This document shows, in pieces, positions 1-10,749 of a stretch of 64,000 nucleotides of DNA. Each line of letters begins with the position of its first letter. Positions within the stretch are counted from its first letter, which is position 1. The position numbers were made by a program, and so were the translations under genes. The stretch is from Isoetes taiwanensis (taxonomy: Eukaryota > Streptophyta > Lycopodiopsida > Isoetales > Isoetaceae). Location of the stretch: the NCBI GenBank assembly GCA_021234155.1, contig JAJEKV010000001.1, positions 17,625,382-17,689,381 on the forward strand. Reading direction: 5' to 3'. The notes beneath the pieces were generated by a model, which worked only from the letters and a program-made list of their open reading frames with translations, did not search any database and was not told where the DNA came from.

Positions 1-1225
1 CGGTTAAGTCAAGGGCAGCACGGTAGCAAGACGTGCGTAAATTAAGTAGTAATGCATAATGCAGGACTTAAATTCTACGATTTTTTGTAGAGCTAGCTTC
101 TAAGTCGCCGTAACACTCACGGGCCAACTTTCAAAAATTTTGGATATGGTTTAGATCAAAATAGTTTGCACTTCTAGAGCGATTAGGGCCTTTGTTGTTG
201 GTAGTAGCACACTTAAAATCCAAGTAAGGCCAGGACACAAGGCCTCTTCATTAGAGGAAGTCACAGAACCCGGGGAGGCGAGCCCAAAAAGCACTCACAG
301 AAGCTGGAAAACCTTTTCTGGCGGTAGCTCGTAGGAAATGCATGCAAAGACCACCTCGGGATCTGGGTTCGAGTATCCGGCCAGTTGAATCCTTTGTTCG
401 GGAGCACGATTAGAAGATCAAAAATCCAACATCCGTCGGGAGAACATGTATATCAAGCGGCGGCGTCTGAGCGGCGATTGTAGAAACCAAAGTGTTTTAC
501 ATGGAATTCCGGACATTCGCGGAAACTCGAAATGCCGATCGCGTGCCGCTCTCGTCAGGAATGCCAAGAAGAGTATCCTAGGGACAAGTTACGATGGGTT
601 TGCAAAGAAAGAAACGCACTTCGCCCTACATTTGTGGTATTGACCACCTCCTATAGGCCAATTGACTGCGAGTCGTTGCACATGAGATAGTTTGGTAGCT
701 ATTACGAAGGGGCCGTACAAACTTGATCCCTAGGGCAATGTTAACGTTCGCGGAGTCCGTGGCGAGAGAGCGAATCCTTGTTGGGATTGAAGAGGGAAGT
801 TGCGTCCGTCGCCCGGGGCCTTGGGGAAGACTTTTGGGGCAAAAGTACGCTGGGGTGGTTTTAGAGGTCAGGTGCTGCGGCGTCCAACACCCTCTCGTCC
901 AAGACGGTATGAGTCTAGTCAAATCACGACAAGCATATACCAGAGCCTCCGGCATCTAAACCACATGAGTTTGCCGGGGTTACAGCGGGGTTTCTGCGTT
1001 TGAGTCTTGAGAGTTTTTGGTCTTTTCAAGCAGGGCGTAATCGCATCACGATTGAAGCGAAGCAAGCGGGCTGGCGGAATGGAGTTTGGACACGTACTCA
1101 CTCTCCCGTTGTATGGCGGTTAAAGTCAAGGCGCAGCTTTTGCGTTAGCAAGACGTGCGTAAATTACGTAATTAATGCCATAGATGGGACTTAAATTACG
1201 ATTTTTTGTCATTGCTTCTAAAGTC
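1..1225. repeat. 1.1-kb spaced direct repeats at window edge
   Basis: The first ~95 bases recur, diverged, at about 1114-1215. Both copies share the block GCAAGACGTGCGTAAATTA, then GGGACTTAAATT-like and ACGATTTTTTGT blocks in the same order and orientation. The spacing is about 1.1 kb. This fits either two units of a long tandem (satellite-like) repeat or the two ends of a small LTR-like element. The left copy is cut by the window edge, so these cannot be told apart. The short ORFs inside have no recognisable homology and overlap one another on both strands, so I do not call genes here. Confidence 0.55.
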
Positions 1226-1299
1226 GACTAGCTTGTTGAGATAAACTACATCTTACATGTGTTGGTAGGTATAAGTTCTCATAGCGGGGACAAAATTAA

Positions 1300-1301
<2 letters not shown>

Positions 1302-1372
<71 letters not shown>
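1302..1372. repeat. (TA)n microsatellite
   Basis: About 35 uninterrupted TA dinucleotides. It could extrude as a cruciform. Confidence 0.97.
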
Positions 1373-1373
<1 letters not shown>

Positions 1374-2944
1374 ATATATGTATGTGCGTCATATGGCAGT
1401 ATACGTAGCTACATATACTGTGTTGGGAAACCTAACCTTTTAAATCTAACAAAGAATAAAATTTTAAGATAAACTTCTACATCTTTGCATGTTGGTAAGG
1501 TATTGATTATATGCATTAGCGGTAAGGTATTACTAGTTATCATCATGCATTATTTATATACCTCATAGCTCCAGCGGATGTACCACAAAACATTGAACAT
1601 TTTTTATGGTGGTATATTTCATAACTGCCGGGTGTAGCAAGTCAAATAAGCCCTATCAGTTAAATAAGCCATGTATCAAGTGTACATGCATTCTATACTA
1701 TTTAAAAAAAAAAAAAATTTTTTTTTTTTTAGTCATCATCTTGTCGTTACAAAGCGTCGTTCAACGACGAATTTTGTAAAATTGGATTTAACATTCGCGA
1801 GAAATCGTTAAGCGGCGACACATGATTGCATCAGCAGCAATCCGTGAAACATTCGACAAGCAATATGGAGGAGCATTTTTGAAGCTGTGCGATTTTAAAG
1901 TATGGGATCTACTTTGAGGTCTATTCTAAGTGTAAAGACAATAACTTCATACAAGAGTATGTGCCACCGGATCCAACCAACTCGTTTTTGAATCCTATAA
2001 ACTTGTTTTAGGTAGATTTAGGGCTTTTTGTATTTATTGTTTGTTTCTTCCTTCAACCTTCATTCTTCTTCTTCATTCATCCTTCTTCCATACATATTCT
2101 TCCATTCATATGCTGCGGGTCTTCCTCCTCTTATACCACTATACCCTCCCTCTTATTCAAATTCTTATGTAATCCTCCTCTTAGCTTCATCTTCTTAGTA
2201 TTCTTCCCTCCCCTTTTAGGGTTCCTCCTCTTCTTCTTAGCCTTTTTTCTTCTTGGTCTTCCATTCTTCTTCTAATTTTTTCCCATCTAAGAAGTCATTA
2301 AAGGCAGACCCTTCTTCTTTCCAAAATTTTCCTTATTAGTTGTTTATACTATTTCTTTTTCTAATCATTGAATTTTTTTGTTTTGCATGTACACTCTAGC
2401 AAAATGTTGTTCTTAAAGTAAGTTAGCTACCTCTTCGGTGGGATTTAGTTTTTCAATATTTAATAAAATACTAAATGCTTTTATTTAGGTTAAATTGTTA
2501 TCCAAGAGGGGCGTCATTGCTGACACCCCATTGATTTTCCATATTTTTTTTTTCCTTTAAGTTGTTTATTTATACTAATATTTTTACTAATCAATTGTTA
2601 GATTTATTGTTTTGCATGTACCTCTTTCTAGCAAATGTTGTTGTGTGTGCAAAACAACTTTCCCTGTACGGGTAAGCATTTAATTTTTCAATATGTAATG
2701 TATTGGTCAATATATTTGTAATTTATTGATTAATGTGTTAGCTTCTAAAAAATTGGGGCTTCATTTATTTTGTATTTTTTAATATATTTAAGCGACATCA
2801 TTTAATGGCGTTAAATCTTATATTTCTTTATTGGTTAAATTCATTTTATAGGCTTTAAATTAAATATTATTAACTTCATTCATATAAATGTGGTATTATT
2901 ATTTTTTCAATTTAAAAAAATAATTTTTTTTTTTTTAAATACCA
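1373..2944. other. AT-rich region without genes; pyrimidine-rich stretch
   Basis: No ORF or RNA gene is supported. An A-run abuts a T-run at about 1704-1730, forming a perfect A/T palindrome. The stretch from about 2043 to 2345 is strongly C/T-biased on the plus strand with many CTTCTT and CCTCCTCTT motifs. The rest is AT-rich unique-looking sequence. Confidence 0.5.
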
Positions 2945-3345
2945 TTAAACTAGGTCGTTGCGGCGTTGCTTGAAATATACGTCGGCGGCGCTTAGCGCCC
3001 ATGTACAGCGCCCGGCAGCGTGGGCGCCCGCGATGTCTGCGTAACGTCGTTGCGGCACGTCAAACAAATGTTGCCACGTCATTTCTTCCGCTTCGCGGCG
3101 CCATCTTTGGCGCGGCCGTATTAGCGCGGCGATACGCGTCAATGCGTGGCGTCGTTGGCGGCGGTCAGTGCGGCTTTAAAGGCGCCCGGTTGCGTAATAT
3201 AGCGGCGTAAGGTCGTTCTCGGCGCTCAAGCGTCGAAATAGAGCGTCGTTGTCGGCGCGTTTTGGCGCGTGTCGATCGTAAACGATCTAAAACGCGGCGT
3301 CTGGACTGGCGTCGTAATGAAGCGTGCGTAGCGAGGGGATTTAAT
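2945..3345. other. CpG-dense GC-rich patch in AT-rich surroundings
   Basis: About 400 bases packed with GCG, CGC, CGTCG and GGCGCG motifs, flanked on the left by A/T homopolymers. CpG is abundant and not depleted, unlike old methylated repeats nearby. Both strands show open frames of 65-69 codons here, which is expected from high GC content. No protein family is recognisable. It could be a young repeat or the GC-rich part of a mobile element. Confidence 0.5.
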
Positions 3346-3464
3346 TTTGTAGTGCTAGGAATGCACGTACTCTGATGTCTGCCGGTCGGGTTGGGTTGGT
3401 AAAATCTCTAGAGCTTATTTGCACTATATCCACTGATCATGGTATTTATGGTGGTCAAAAGCAA

Positions 3465-3530
3465 ACAAAGATGCTGCGCGGAGGTTACCCATCCATGGCC
3501 CGGGGAGAGTGAAGTGGCTTAAGTTGTAGT
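3465..3530 (+). repeat. dispersed repeat R1, left-end copy (diverged)
   Basis: A diverged copy of the left end of the family best seen at 25099-25260: AACAAAG, TGCTGCGCGGAGG, then GGCCCGGGGAGAGTGAAGTG and GGCTTAAG. The right end is absent. Confidence 0.6.
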
Positions 3531-4373
3531 TATGTGGAGCAATAGGTGTTTGAATCCCGAAGTATTTTAAGGTATTGACATTTTGTGAGCGTGTTGAGTG
3601 CATTTGCATTATAAGTTACGCTTGGGTGTGGGGTGTTGTTGTTGGAATTAGGATGTAGTTGGACATATGGACTTTGGGATTTGGCGCAAAGGTGGTGGTG
3701 TTTGGTGCTTGGTATGGAACTTCTACGGTTGGCGGGGCTTTTGAAAGTGTAATAAAGGAGAGAATGGATGTACATGTTTTGTAGTATGGCTTAAATGTGT
3801 AGTTGAGATTATGTTTTGACATTTTGGTGAAATTGGTACTTTTAGACAATAGAGTACTTGAAACCATATGAGTTTATTAATAGGATGATATACATTGAGT
3901 ACTTGATAGTTGATAACATACGAAACAATTTATGAAGAATCGAAATAGAGGAACAAGAGATCAATTTTTTTGTGGAATCCTTCTCAGTGCTCCTTTTGTG
4001 GTACGACTTTTTGATGTACACGTGAGACAAGTATACTCAATGCATAATTCAATGCTGCCTAGAAATAGGACTAACTTGTTGTAATATACATTTTCAATAC
4101 AATGTTTTTGTTGTTTGGTGGGACTTAAGTTGTTGTGGTAGGTGTTTATTCAAGAATATATATATGAAAGTAACAGTGGGCAAAACACAAATTGATAGCG
4201 TTTGGGAGCAATGTTTGTTTGTGCCATGTCAAAACAAATAATCAGGTGAATAGGAAACAACTATAATGGTTCCAGTTTCTTCACTTTGGCCGTTAATGTG
4301 AACATGCCCTCCATTTGATATGGCACATGTTTATCTCGCCGCAGATGGCATTTTAAATTAAATCAGGCAGAAC
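3531..4373. other. no gene seen
   Basis: G/T-rich then AT-rich sequence. The minus-strand open frames here are rich in simple-composition residues and match nothing I recognise. Confidence 0.4.
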
Positions 4374-4375
4374 TC

Positions 4376-4872
4376 AATGGCTTATATGACATGGCCCATA
4401 GGGAAGACTGTTGCTCAATATTATGGTCCACCGGATTTGATGCTGTACCACTCCTAATCTTAGATATAACAACGTCACACGCAGATGCACCAACTTATGC
4501 ATTTGCGTTAGATTTCTCCACGGGAAGCAATGTAGATGCATCTTAAGCCACAAATTCATCTACGTACTGAGCTACGTGAATGCTTGCCTCTGTTGGAATG
4601 TCATATTTTGCTGGTTTTGTTTTCTGAACAAAAATGATGTCCTTGGGTGGCTTCTCCGGAAAACATGGGCTGGTTGCAGTGTCCTGGATATTTGAACTAC
4701 CAACCTCAAGAGAAAGCTGGTTCATCTGCATTGGTTCGCATGAATATAATGGAGAGACTGATGCCCATTTGTTTCCATCTAAAAGGCTTCTGAGGCATGC
4801 GTAAACCCAGGCTTGTCGAAATCCATGAAACCAAATCTCCCGCAAAGAGCATGCTCCTTCACGCATATCCAA
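4376..4872 (-). pseudogene. decayed ORF of unknown function
   Basis: On the minus strand a 109-codon frame (4872 to 4543) starts MDMREGACSLREIW and ends at a TAA. Beyond it the same frame continues with protein-like sequence (DASTLLPVEKSN, then after a second stop VISKIRSGTASNPVDHN) as far as about 4376. Two in-frame stops therefore break what looks like one exon of a longer protein. I do not recognise the family. It lies 600 bases downstream of the quinolinate synthase exons on the same strand, but it does not resemble the quinolinate synthase C-terminus. It may be a separate captured fragment. Confidence 0.35.
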
Positions 4873-5481
4873 GATAGTACATCAAGAAAAGCATAGGCAC
4901 AGCTGAGCCTATATGCTAGATAGACGTGCAGCAAAACCTAAACCATCTTTTATTCTTTTCTCTATTCCAATCAACCAAACTTACAAAATTAAGCTGAACA
5001 CAGTCCAAGCTGAACACTTCGACATCCTTTCCCAGTAATAACTCAACATCTAGAACACCCCCGCGTTAACATTAGTTTATACATTGAATGAGGGCTGGCT
5101 TGGAAGGAAAACCCAACCAGAATTCAAATTCAAATGATATTTCCCTCTAAATAACTGGTAAAGGAGTTATCCAGTGGCTGGAATACTTGGCAGTTCTACA
5201 TCATGCTGTCAATTAATAATGGAGCATCGGGCTGATAGTTCTCTTTTCTCTTCCACCCTTTCTTTGGGTTATACAACAATAATGGGCTACAGGCCTCATT
5301 ACCTCTTTCAGACATGTAGGTTGTTCCAAAAGAAATAGCTTGCAACAACTCCCAACCTTCAGAGTCAGCAGGCTAAAAACTAAACTTAATGCAACACTAT
5401 TCTCTTTAAAAAAGCTTACCCTGCATAAAGGTCATGAAGTCAATTACATCTTCAAAGAATACTTAATGCAAACACACCCAC

Positions 5482-5766
5482 CTCATCATAACCAGCTTGA
5501 TCCAAAATTGCACGTGCATTCTCGGACATGAAATCTACTCCTAAAACTGCAATATATTTGCACCCAGCAGCTACCATTTTCACAGCACGGTCAGCCATGA
5601 CAAGGGAATCAGAAATATGGATGTGAGGCCAGAATTTCTGTGCTGCAGCCAACACGCCTTGCACCTCAGGGTCCATATAGAAGTGTGCAACAACACCAAT
5701 CTTCTTGGTTTCTAGAAGTTTTGCCAGCTTTTCCACTTTTGTACTATCTGGAAACAAGTACTTAGC
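5482..5766 (-). CDS. quinolinate synthase exon (NadA domain, N-terminal part)
   Basis: Exon of 95 codons on the minus strand, phase 0 at both ends, bounded by TTTCAG at the 5' side and GAG|GTGGGT at the 3' side. It encodes the start of the NadA-like domain: KYLFPDSTKVEKLAKLLE, then VVAHFYMDPEVQG, HISDSLVMAD, AGCKYIAVLGVDFMSEN and ARAILDQAG. This is the characteristic plant quinolinate synthase sequence. The enzyme condenses iminoaspartate with dihydroxyacetone phosphate to make quinolinate for NAD, in plastids, using an iron-sulfur cluster. There are no stops or frameshifts in the exon. The following exons of the domain are not found downstream, so this is a partial gene copy. Confidence 0.8.
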
Positions 5767-6505
5767 CTGAAATAATATAAGACATGACAAGCTGTCAGGG
5801 GATGTAAATGATTAACAAGGAAAAATGTTCATTCAGCATAAGACTAATAAAATATAATACATATTCAATGTCTGGACAAGTTGGATAATGCATGCGTTTT
5901 GTGACTAATTTGTGATAGCTATCAACTTTAAAGTTACTCTATGCAGTTCTGCCCCCCTTTGTATAGAAAAAGCTTCTGCATAAGGATATGCAAATATCGT
6001 GCCGAAGTTGCGGACTACCTCTTGGTCAAAGAAGTAAAAACTTGGGCAAACTATTGGATGACAACATCAGGAAGACACTTACGCTTTTTATGACAAATCG
6101 ATGCTATGAATCCTAGATGACGGTGCCAATAGACATGCCAATAATTGTAAATATTGAGATGGACACAATTTTGTGAGCAGCCGAAGGGATCTATAAGTAA
6201 TAACTATAAGCAATTTGAACTAGCAAAATAATAGATTAGGAATCACCACATTTGTCACCATGGCATCTTTTAGTAAATCCATTTTTCTTTATATACCTCA
6301 AGCTTTTAAATTGTGCAAGTAGGCTGAACAGAGGTTTCAATGGCTTCACCATTGATAACAGCGAAATGGAATCAGGTATTAAGAGGCAAATCCTAATAAA
6401 TATAGGAATTTACACAGACCACAAGCTTGATTTCGAATTTTTAACACTTTGTATAATTGATGATAATCAATCGTAAGCTGAAGTTAGGAAGAAATATCTA
6501 CTAAC

Positions 6506-6772
6506 CTGTGCCACTGCAAAATCACCCTGCGGGACTATATCATTTGCAGTAATAAGAACAGAAGGAAAAGGCTGGAAAGTAGGCATTCCCTCCTGCTCCG
6601 CTAGTAAAATGCGTGCCTTTTTTTGCATCGTAACAAGCACATTATACCACGTATTAGTTCTAGACATTGTTCCTCCAATCCCTATTCCAAGCCTGCCCAA
6701 CAAGTCCGGGGAAGCTGCAAACACTTCCTGAGGTCTGGAACCATTCATAGCTGAAACAAGGATCCGCACACA
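6506..6772 (-). CDS. quinolinate synthase exon linking SufE-like and NadA domains
   Basis: Minus-strand exon ending at CACAG|GTTAGT, which joins in phase 0 to the next exon (5766 downward) to give AVAQ-AKYLF. It encodes the end of the SufE-like domain (RILVSAMNGSRPQEVF, LLGRLGIGIGGTMSR, NTWYNVLVTMQKKAR) and the linker into NadA (PFPSVLITANDIVPQGDF). Plant quinolinate synthases are SufE-NadA fusions, so the order is right. Upstream, the frame meets a TGA about 15 bases before GEDCVRI and no good acceptor is visible in between. The remaining SufE exons are not found. The two exons are separated by a 739-base intron (5767-6505). It is best read as a truncated copy or a gene fragment. Confidence 0.7.
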
Positions 6773-6844
6773 ATCCTCTCCGGTTAGCCAGTTTCAAGAG
6801 TGGCTGCCCAACAACGAAAACGACCTAACATTTACAGCCAATAA

Positions 6845-6955
6845 TGGGTTTTTAGCAGTCATAGGCATATTTCAAGCATATACTGGCATATATCAATAAT
6901 ATGCCACAAACCCACATAAACAAGGGTTTGCCCCCTTAGGGGCAACCCAAAAATC
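6845..6955 (+). repeat. dispersed repeat R1, right-end copy
   Basis: Contains GGGTTTTTAGCAGTCAT, several CATATACTGGCATATA-like motifs, CCACAAACCCACATAAAC and the terminal palindrome block GGGTTTGCCCCCTTAGGGG followed by CAACCCAAAAA. Nearly the same arrangement occurs at 38198-38307. Confidence 0.8.
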
Positions 6956-7179
6956 TGGAGGTATATATTTATGTTCTGTTTGTGAAAAATAGTGATGTTC
7001 TATTCCTCCTATGATCTGCCAAAAACTCAAACACAAACAATGAAGATTTGGATTAGAAAAAAAGAGGATTATGAGAGACATATGAAAAGGGCATTGGACT
7101 AAATGGAAAATTGCGGTCACTTACAACAGAACCCTTGGGGACTTCGAGCAAGAGCATGTGAGAAAATGATAGACATGTA

Positions 7180-7370
7180 ATGAAATATTAGAATTAGAAT
7201 TAGAATTAGAATTAGAATTAGAATTAGAATTATTGTCCCTACCCTAAGGCCCCTGGACTGATGTAGCATGGGAGCTCCCATAGGGTGCTACTAGCGAATT
7301 TATGTAATGATATTTCTAGACATTTATGTAATGATTATTCTAGATATTTATGTAATGAAATATCTAGAAT
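7180..7370 (-). repeat. LINE-type 3' tail and short tandem repeats
   Basis: Read on the minus strand, a CCCATGCTACATCAGTCC-type end is followed by at least six AATTCT units (plus strand 7187-7230). Other LINE 3' ends in this window finish with different 5-6-base repeats. Immediately to the right (7298-7370) a TTTATGTAATGAT-TCTAGA motif is repeated three times. Confidence 0.5.
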
Positions 7371-7894
7371 ATTAGAGAATCCATAGTATATAAAACTGCA
7401 GTATTTACAAAGCAAAAGCATGTACATGGACATGTAAAAAAAAAAAACAAATATCCATATTATATGGAGAATTATCCATGTTATACAAAACTGCAATCTT
7501 TTATTCTTTTTTAATATATCTCCTATCACATAAAGTACTTTGCTATGTTAATGAAAGCTATATTATGCATGGATGGACAAGAAAGTCAACATTTAAGCCA
7601 CCATATCATCCTCAAAGAAGCAACGATAGAACTACATTATAGGAGTTGTTACTGGAAGGTTGGAAATAGATGGTTTTTTAGATCTTTACCAACAAAGTTT
7701 AAAAATAGCCTTTATAAGGGCTTTGCATTTACACAATTGATTAGGCAACATATCTAAAAGTCAAAGATATATGAAACACATATATAGGGACAGTATATGT
7801 GGTTGAAATGGTCCTTCCACTATCAACTTTATAATGATGCATGCAACCTTCACAATGAGGCGTTGAACTCGTGACCTTGGGTATGTCGGTTTTG
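7371..7894. other. no gene seen
   Basis: AT-rich sequence with short unrecognised open frames on both strands. Confidence 0.4.
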
Positions 7895-8170
7895 GGTTTA
7901 GAAAGAGAAGGGACAGAGAGAGAATAAATATGAAATGAAAATGTAGAGAGAGAAGCCTATCGGGGAGGGGGGGAGAAAATAATGCGAATAGAGAATACAG
8001 AGAGACAAGATAAAAGAGAATATAGAGAGAGAAAGTATCAAGAAAAGAAAACATATTGAGAAATACATAGAGAAAGATACCGTGAGACTAGAGATGAGAT
8101 AGAGAGGAAATATATAGAGAGAAAAGTTAGAGAGAGAAATGCATAGAGAGAGAAGAGAATAGAGAGATGA
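7895..8170. repeat. (AGAGA)-rich low-complexity tract
   Basis: Dense GAGA and AGAGAGAA motifs, strongly purine-biased on the plus strand. Open frames here are compositional. Confidence 0.8.
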
Positions 8171-8749
8171 CCCATTGATATGGTGTGGTGGTTCATTAAC
8201 AGGTTTCTAACCTTAGCCCAACAATGTTGGCTTGATTTGCTAGTACTATACAATAATAGAGGCAGATGAAACTGAAGACCTTTCTCTAAAGGATGGAACG
8301 CGGTAAATTTTACTCCACTATTTCTCTCAATGCCATCTAATCCCAAGGTGAAATTTCTTGCCTCTTTGGGATGCTTGCCTTTAAGCATGTGGAACACTCC
8401 AACGTCATGATCACGAGAAATGAACCCTTGACTCTAATGCCAACTGGATGGAATTAACCTCTAGCCCAATCAACACATCAAAAGGGTGAATCCTTTATGG
8501 GTCCTATCCTCCATATGGACAATCCCATACCTTGAAAGGTTTTGTATATGAAGTATTTCTAGAAGTTGATTTCATGATGTTAGGGAAAAATAGTATTATT
8601 TGGCACATAAAACATTCTATATTATAATTTTATAGCGTAAGTATGTAATGGACCACGCCCTAATTTGGACGGCTAAGATCATGAGATTGCATTCAAAGGA
8701 TGAGATTTATCGCACGGCTTTCCACCACCATGATTGGTCATGCATTGAT
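8171..8749. other. no gene confirmed
   Basis: The minus strand around 8397-8170 has a 70-residue stretch (MLKGKHPKEARNFTLG) that reads like protein, but it runs into the adjacent GA-rich repeat. I do not recognise it. Nothing else is seen up to the polypurine tract. Confidence 0.3.
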
Positions 8750-9780
8750 CTCTTCAGGGGAAAGGAAAAGGAAAAGGGAGGATGGAAGGGGAAAAGGGAA
8801 ACGGCAAGAAAATGAAAAAATGACATAGAAAAAGGGAAAGAGAGGGAAAAGAAAGGGGGGAGGGAGAAAAGGGAAGAGAAAGGGGCAACCGAAAAAAGGG
8901 AAGAGAAGGGAAAAACAGTGAAAAAGGGCAAGAGAAAAAGTGAAAGAGAGAAAGGGAAAAGGGAATGGGAAAAAAGGAAAGAGGGAAAGGGGTGAGGAAA
9001 GGGAAAAAAGGAAGGGAAAAAAAGCATGAGAAAAGGGAAAAGAAAAAAGAAACGGGGAGGGAGAACATGCACAAGGGAAAAGGGAAGAGGGTGAAAAATG
9101 GAGGAAAAGGGGTACATAAACAAGGTGAGGAAAAGAGAACGGATAAAAGGCATGGGAAAAGGAAGGGGAAAAGGAAAAGGAAATGGGGGAAGGGCGTAAC
9201 AAAGATGAAAATGTAAGGGAAAGTAAAAGGGAAAATTGAGGTGGAAAGATGAAAATGGGAGGGAAAAAGGGCATGAAAAAAAGGGAGAGGGAAATGGGAA
9301 AAGAGAATGGGAAAAAGGCACTAAAAAAATGGGAAGAGAGAAAAGATGAGGAAAGGGAAAAAAGGAAGGAAAAAAGAGCATGGAAAAAGGAAAGAAAATA
9401 GAAAAACCGAGGGGGAATGGGAATGGAAAAATGGGAAAGAGGGTGGGGAAAAGAGGAAAAGGCGCACATGAAAAAGAAGGGAAAAAAAGAAGAGAAAAAA
9501 GGCATGGGAAAGAGAAAAAAAATGGAAGGGGATAATTAAAGGGAAAAAGCGCACGGGAAAAAAAGAAAGAGGAGAGAGAGGATAAAAAAGGAAGGGAAAA
9601 AGTCCGTCAGAAAAAGGAGAAGGAAAAAGGGAAAGGAGAAAGGGAACGGGAGGAAAGGGAGAAAAAAAGAAAACATGTAGGGAAAGAGAAAAGGAAAAAA
9701 AGAAGATGTGTACGAAAAAGAGAAAAAAGGGAAATATAGGATAGAGCAGAAAGGCAAAAGGAATGGGAGAGAGTGTCGAA
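8750..9780 (+). repeat. 1-kb polypurine (GGGAAAA-type) tract
   Basis: Almost pure A/G on the plus strand for about 1,030 bases, built from irregular GGGAAAA, GGAAAAGG and AAGAGGGAAA words with rare interrupting C or T (often as GCATG or GTAC). The long minus-strand open frames (up to 255 codons, nearly all Phe, Ser, Pro and Leu) follow from this composition and are not genes. Such mirror-rich purine tracts can form triplex DNA. Confidence 0.95.
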
Positions 9781-9925
9781 TGCACAATTGGGCTTGGTTT
9801 CTCTTATATTAGATTTAAAGAAGTTTGAGTTGAACAGTTTCGTACAGTTTCGTACACGTAGATTCCCAACTTATGCCCAGCAGCGCTGTGCACCATTCCT
9901 AGTCCTCTATATTAAATATTAGATG

Positions 9926-10047
9926 CAATTGCAATAAAAGTTGCATCTATATCTTAGAAAGAAGTAAAAACCAAGAAGGGGAGCAGCAATTGCAATAAAA
10001 GTTGCATCTATATCTTAGAAAGAAGTAAAAACCAAGAAGGGGAGCAG
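9926..10047. repeat. 61-bp perfect tandem duplication
   Basis: The 61-base unit starting CAATTGCAATAAAAGTTGC at 9926 is repeated exactly at 9987. It is followed by short GGGGAGCAGGGTAA repeats. The perfect identity means the duplication is recent. Confidence 0.95.
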
Positions 10048-10081
10048 GGTAAGGGGGAGCAGGGTAAGCAAATGAACGAAC

Positions 10082-10249
10082 CTGGAGGGTAGAAGTATAC
10101 TCTTTCATATTGACATATCCAGCATTATTAGAGTATCTCATCCATTTTCCTTCAAGCAATCTTTCCATGTTATACAACTGGGCATAAGTTTCCGTGACAA
10201 CATTGAGCAAAGTGACCTCATTGAAATATACCTGGTCGACCAAAGACAC
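10082..10249 (-). pseudogene. alpha-kinase domain exon (fragment)
   Basis: Minus-strand exon of 56 codons between CTTAAG| and CTCCAG|GTTCG. It encodes NEVTLLNVVTETYAQLYN and then ERLLEGKWMRYSNNAGYVN. The second block matches the alpha-kinase signature (E-x3-EG-x2-K/R-Y-x-NN-x-GYV), which in complete proteins is followed by AFSHFTYE. The next exon with that motif is not found. Together with the vWA exon just upstream, it suggests a vWA/alpha-kinase (VWKA-like) gene. The phase of this exon does not fit the donor of the upstream exon, so an exon or a base has been lost. Alpha-kinases are atypical Ser/Thr kinases and are rare in plants. Confidence 0.6.
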
Positions 10250-10314
10250 CTTAAGTAACAGAGAAGAGAACAGTACAGCATTAAGCATGAGTAATAAGGA
10301 AACTGAGCAAGTAC

Positions 10315-10699
10315 CCGTTTAGCGCCATGGAACGCTCCGATCTGCCGGTTGAACTCCACGGCCATTTGACGCTGTGGGTGCCATGAAAGCTGTTTGTGAA
10401 GTTGCACTTTTCCCAATCATCCTCGTAATCCCTGTATACGACGAATCCCACTCGCAACGTAGATTCAGGATGCTCCTTAGCTACCCTGCTGCTGTTTCAA
10501 TTATGCTGTCTCTTACCATATTGATGTAGTTTTTCATGCTACCTGTGCCGTCGAACAGAAAGGCCAGATCCAGGCTCTGGGCGGATTTTATTTGTGATTT
10601 TATCTCTTTGTTGCGAGATTCAATCCCTATTCTCCGTGCGAGTCGTTCCAAAGTTTCTTCTTCTGCTATGGTGATCAGCCTGGGCACTGCACGAGACAT
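10315..10699 (-). pseudogene. von Willebrand A domain exon with frameshift (VWKA-like)
   Basis: On the minus strand a frame beginning MSRAVPRLITIAEEE runs through a helical stretch (LERLARRIGIESRNKE) into SLDLAFLFDGTGSMKNYI, the metal-ion-dependent adhesion site of a vWA domain (here D-G-T-G-S). It stops after DSIIETAAG. Shifting one base at about 10486 continues the domain: VAKEHPESTLRVGFVVYRDY, then EDDWEKCNFTNSFHGTHSV. This is the second strand and the conserved YRD of VWKA-type vWA domains. A single-base lesion therefore breaks the gene. A donor AAACGG|GTAC ends the exon, 65 bases before the alpha-kinase exon on the same strand. Confidence 0.65.
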
Positions 10700-10749
10700 C
10701 GATTTGGCTGGAGTACTAGATGCGGTTCCTCTCTCAATAGGTTCGGTTT

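Noticed and set aside
446-1194. Several overlapping 60-109-codon frames on both strands
   Set aside because: They overlap one another without any recognisable motif and lie within a repeat unit.
3001-3210. 69-codon plus-strand frame in the CpG-rich patch
   Set aside because: High GC removes stops on both strands; no family resemblance.
8707-9785. Long minus-strand frames (up to 255 codons) in the purine tract
   Set aside because: Composition is almost only Phe, Ser, Pro and Leu in overlapping frames; they follow from the A/G-only strand.
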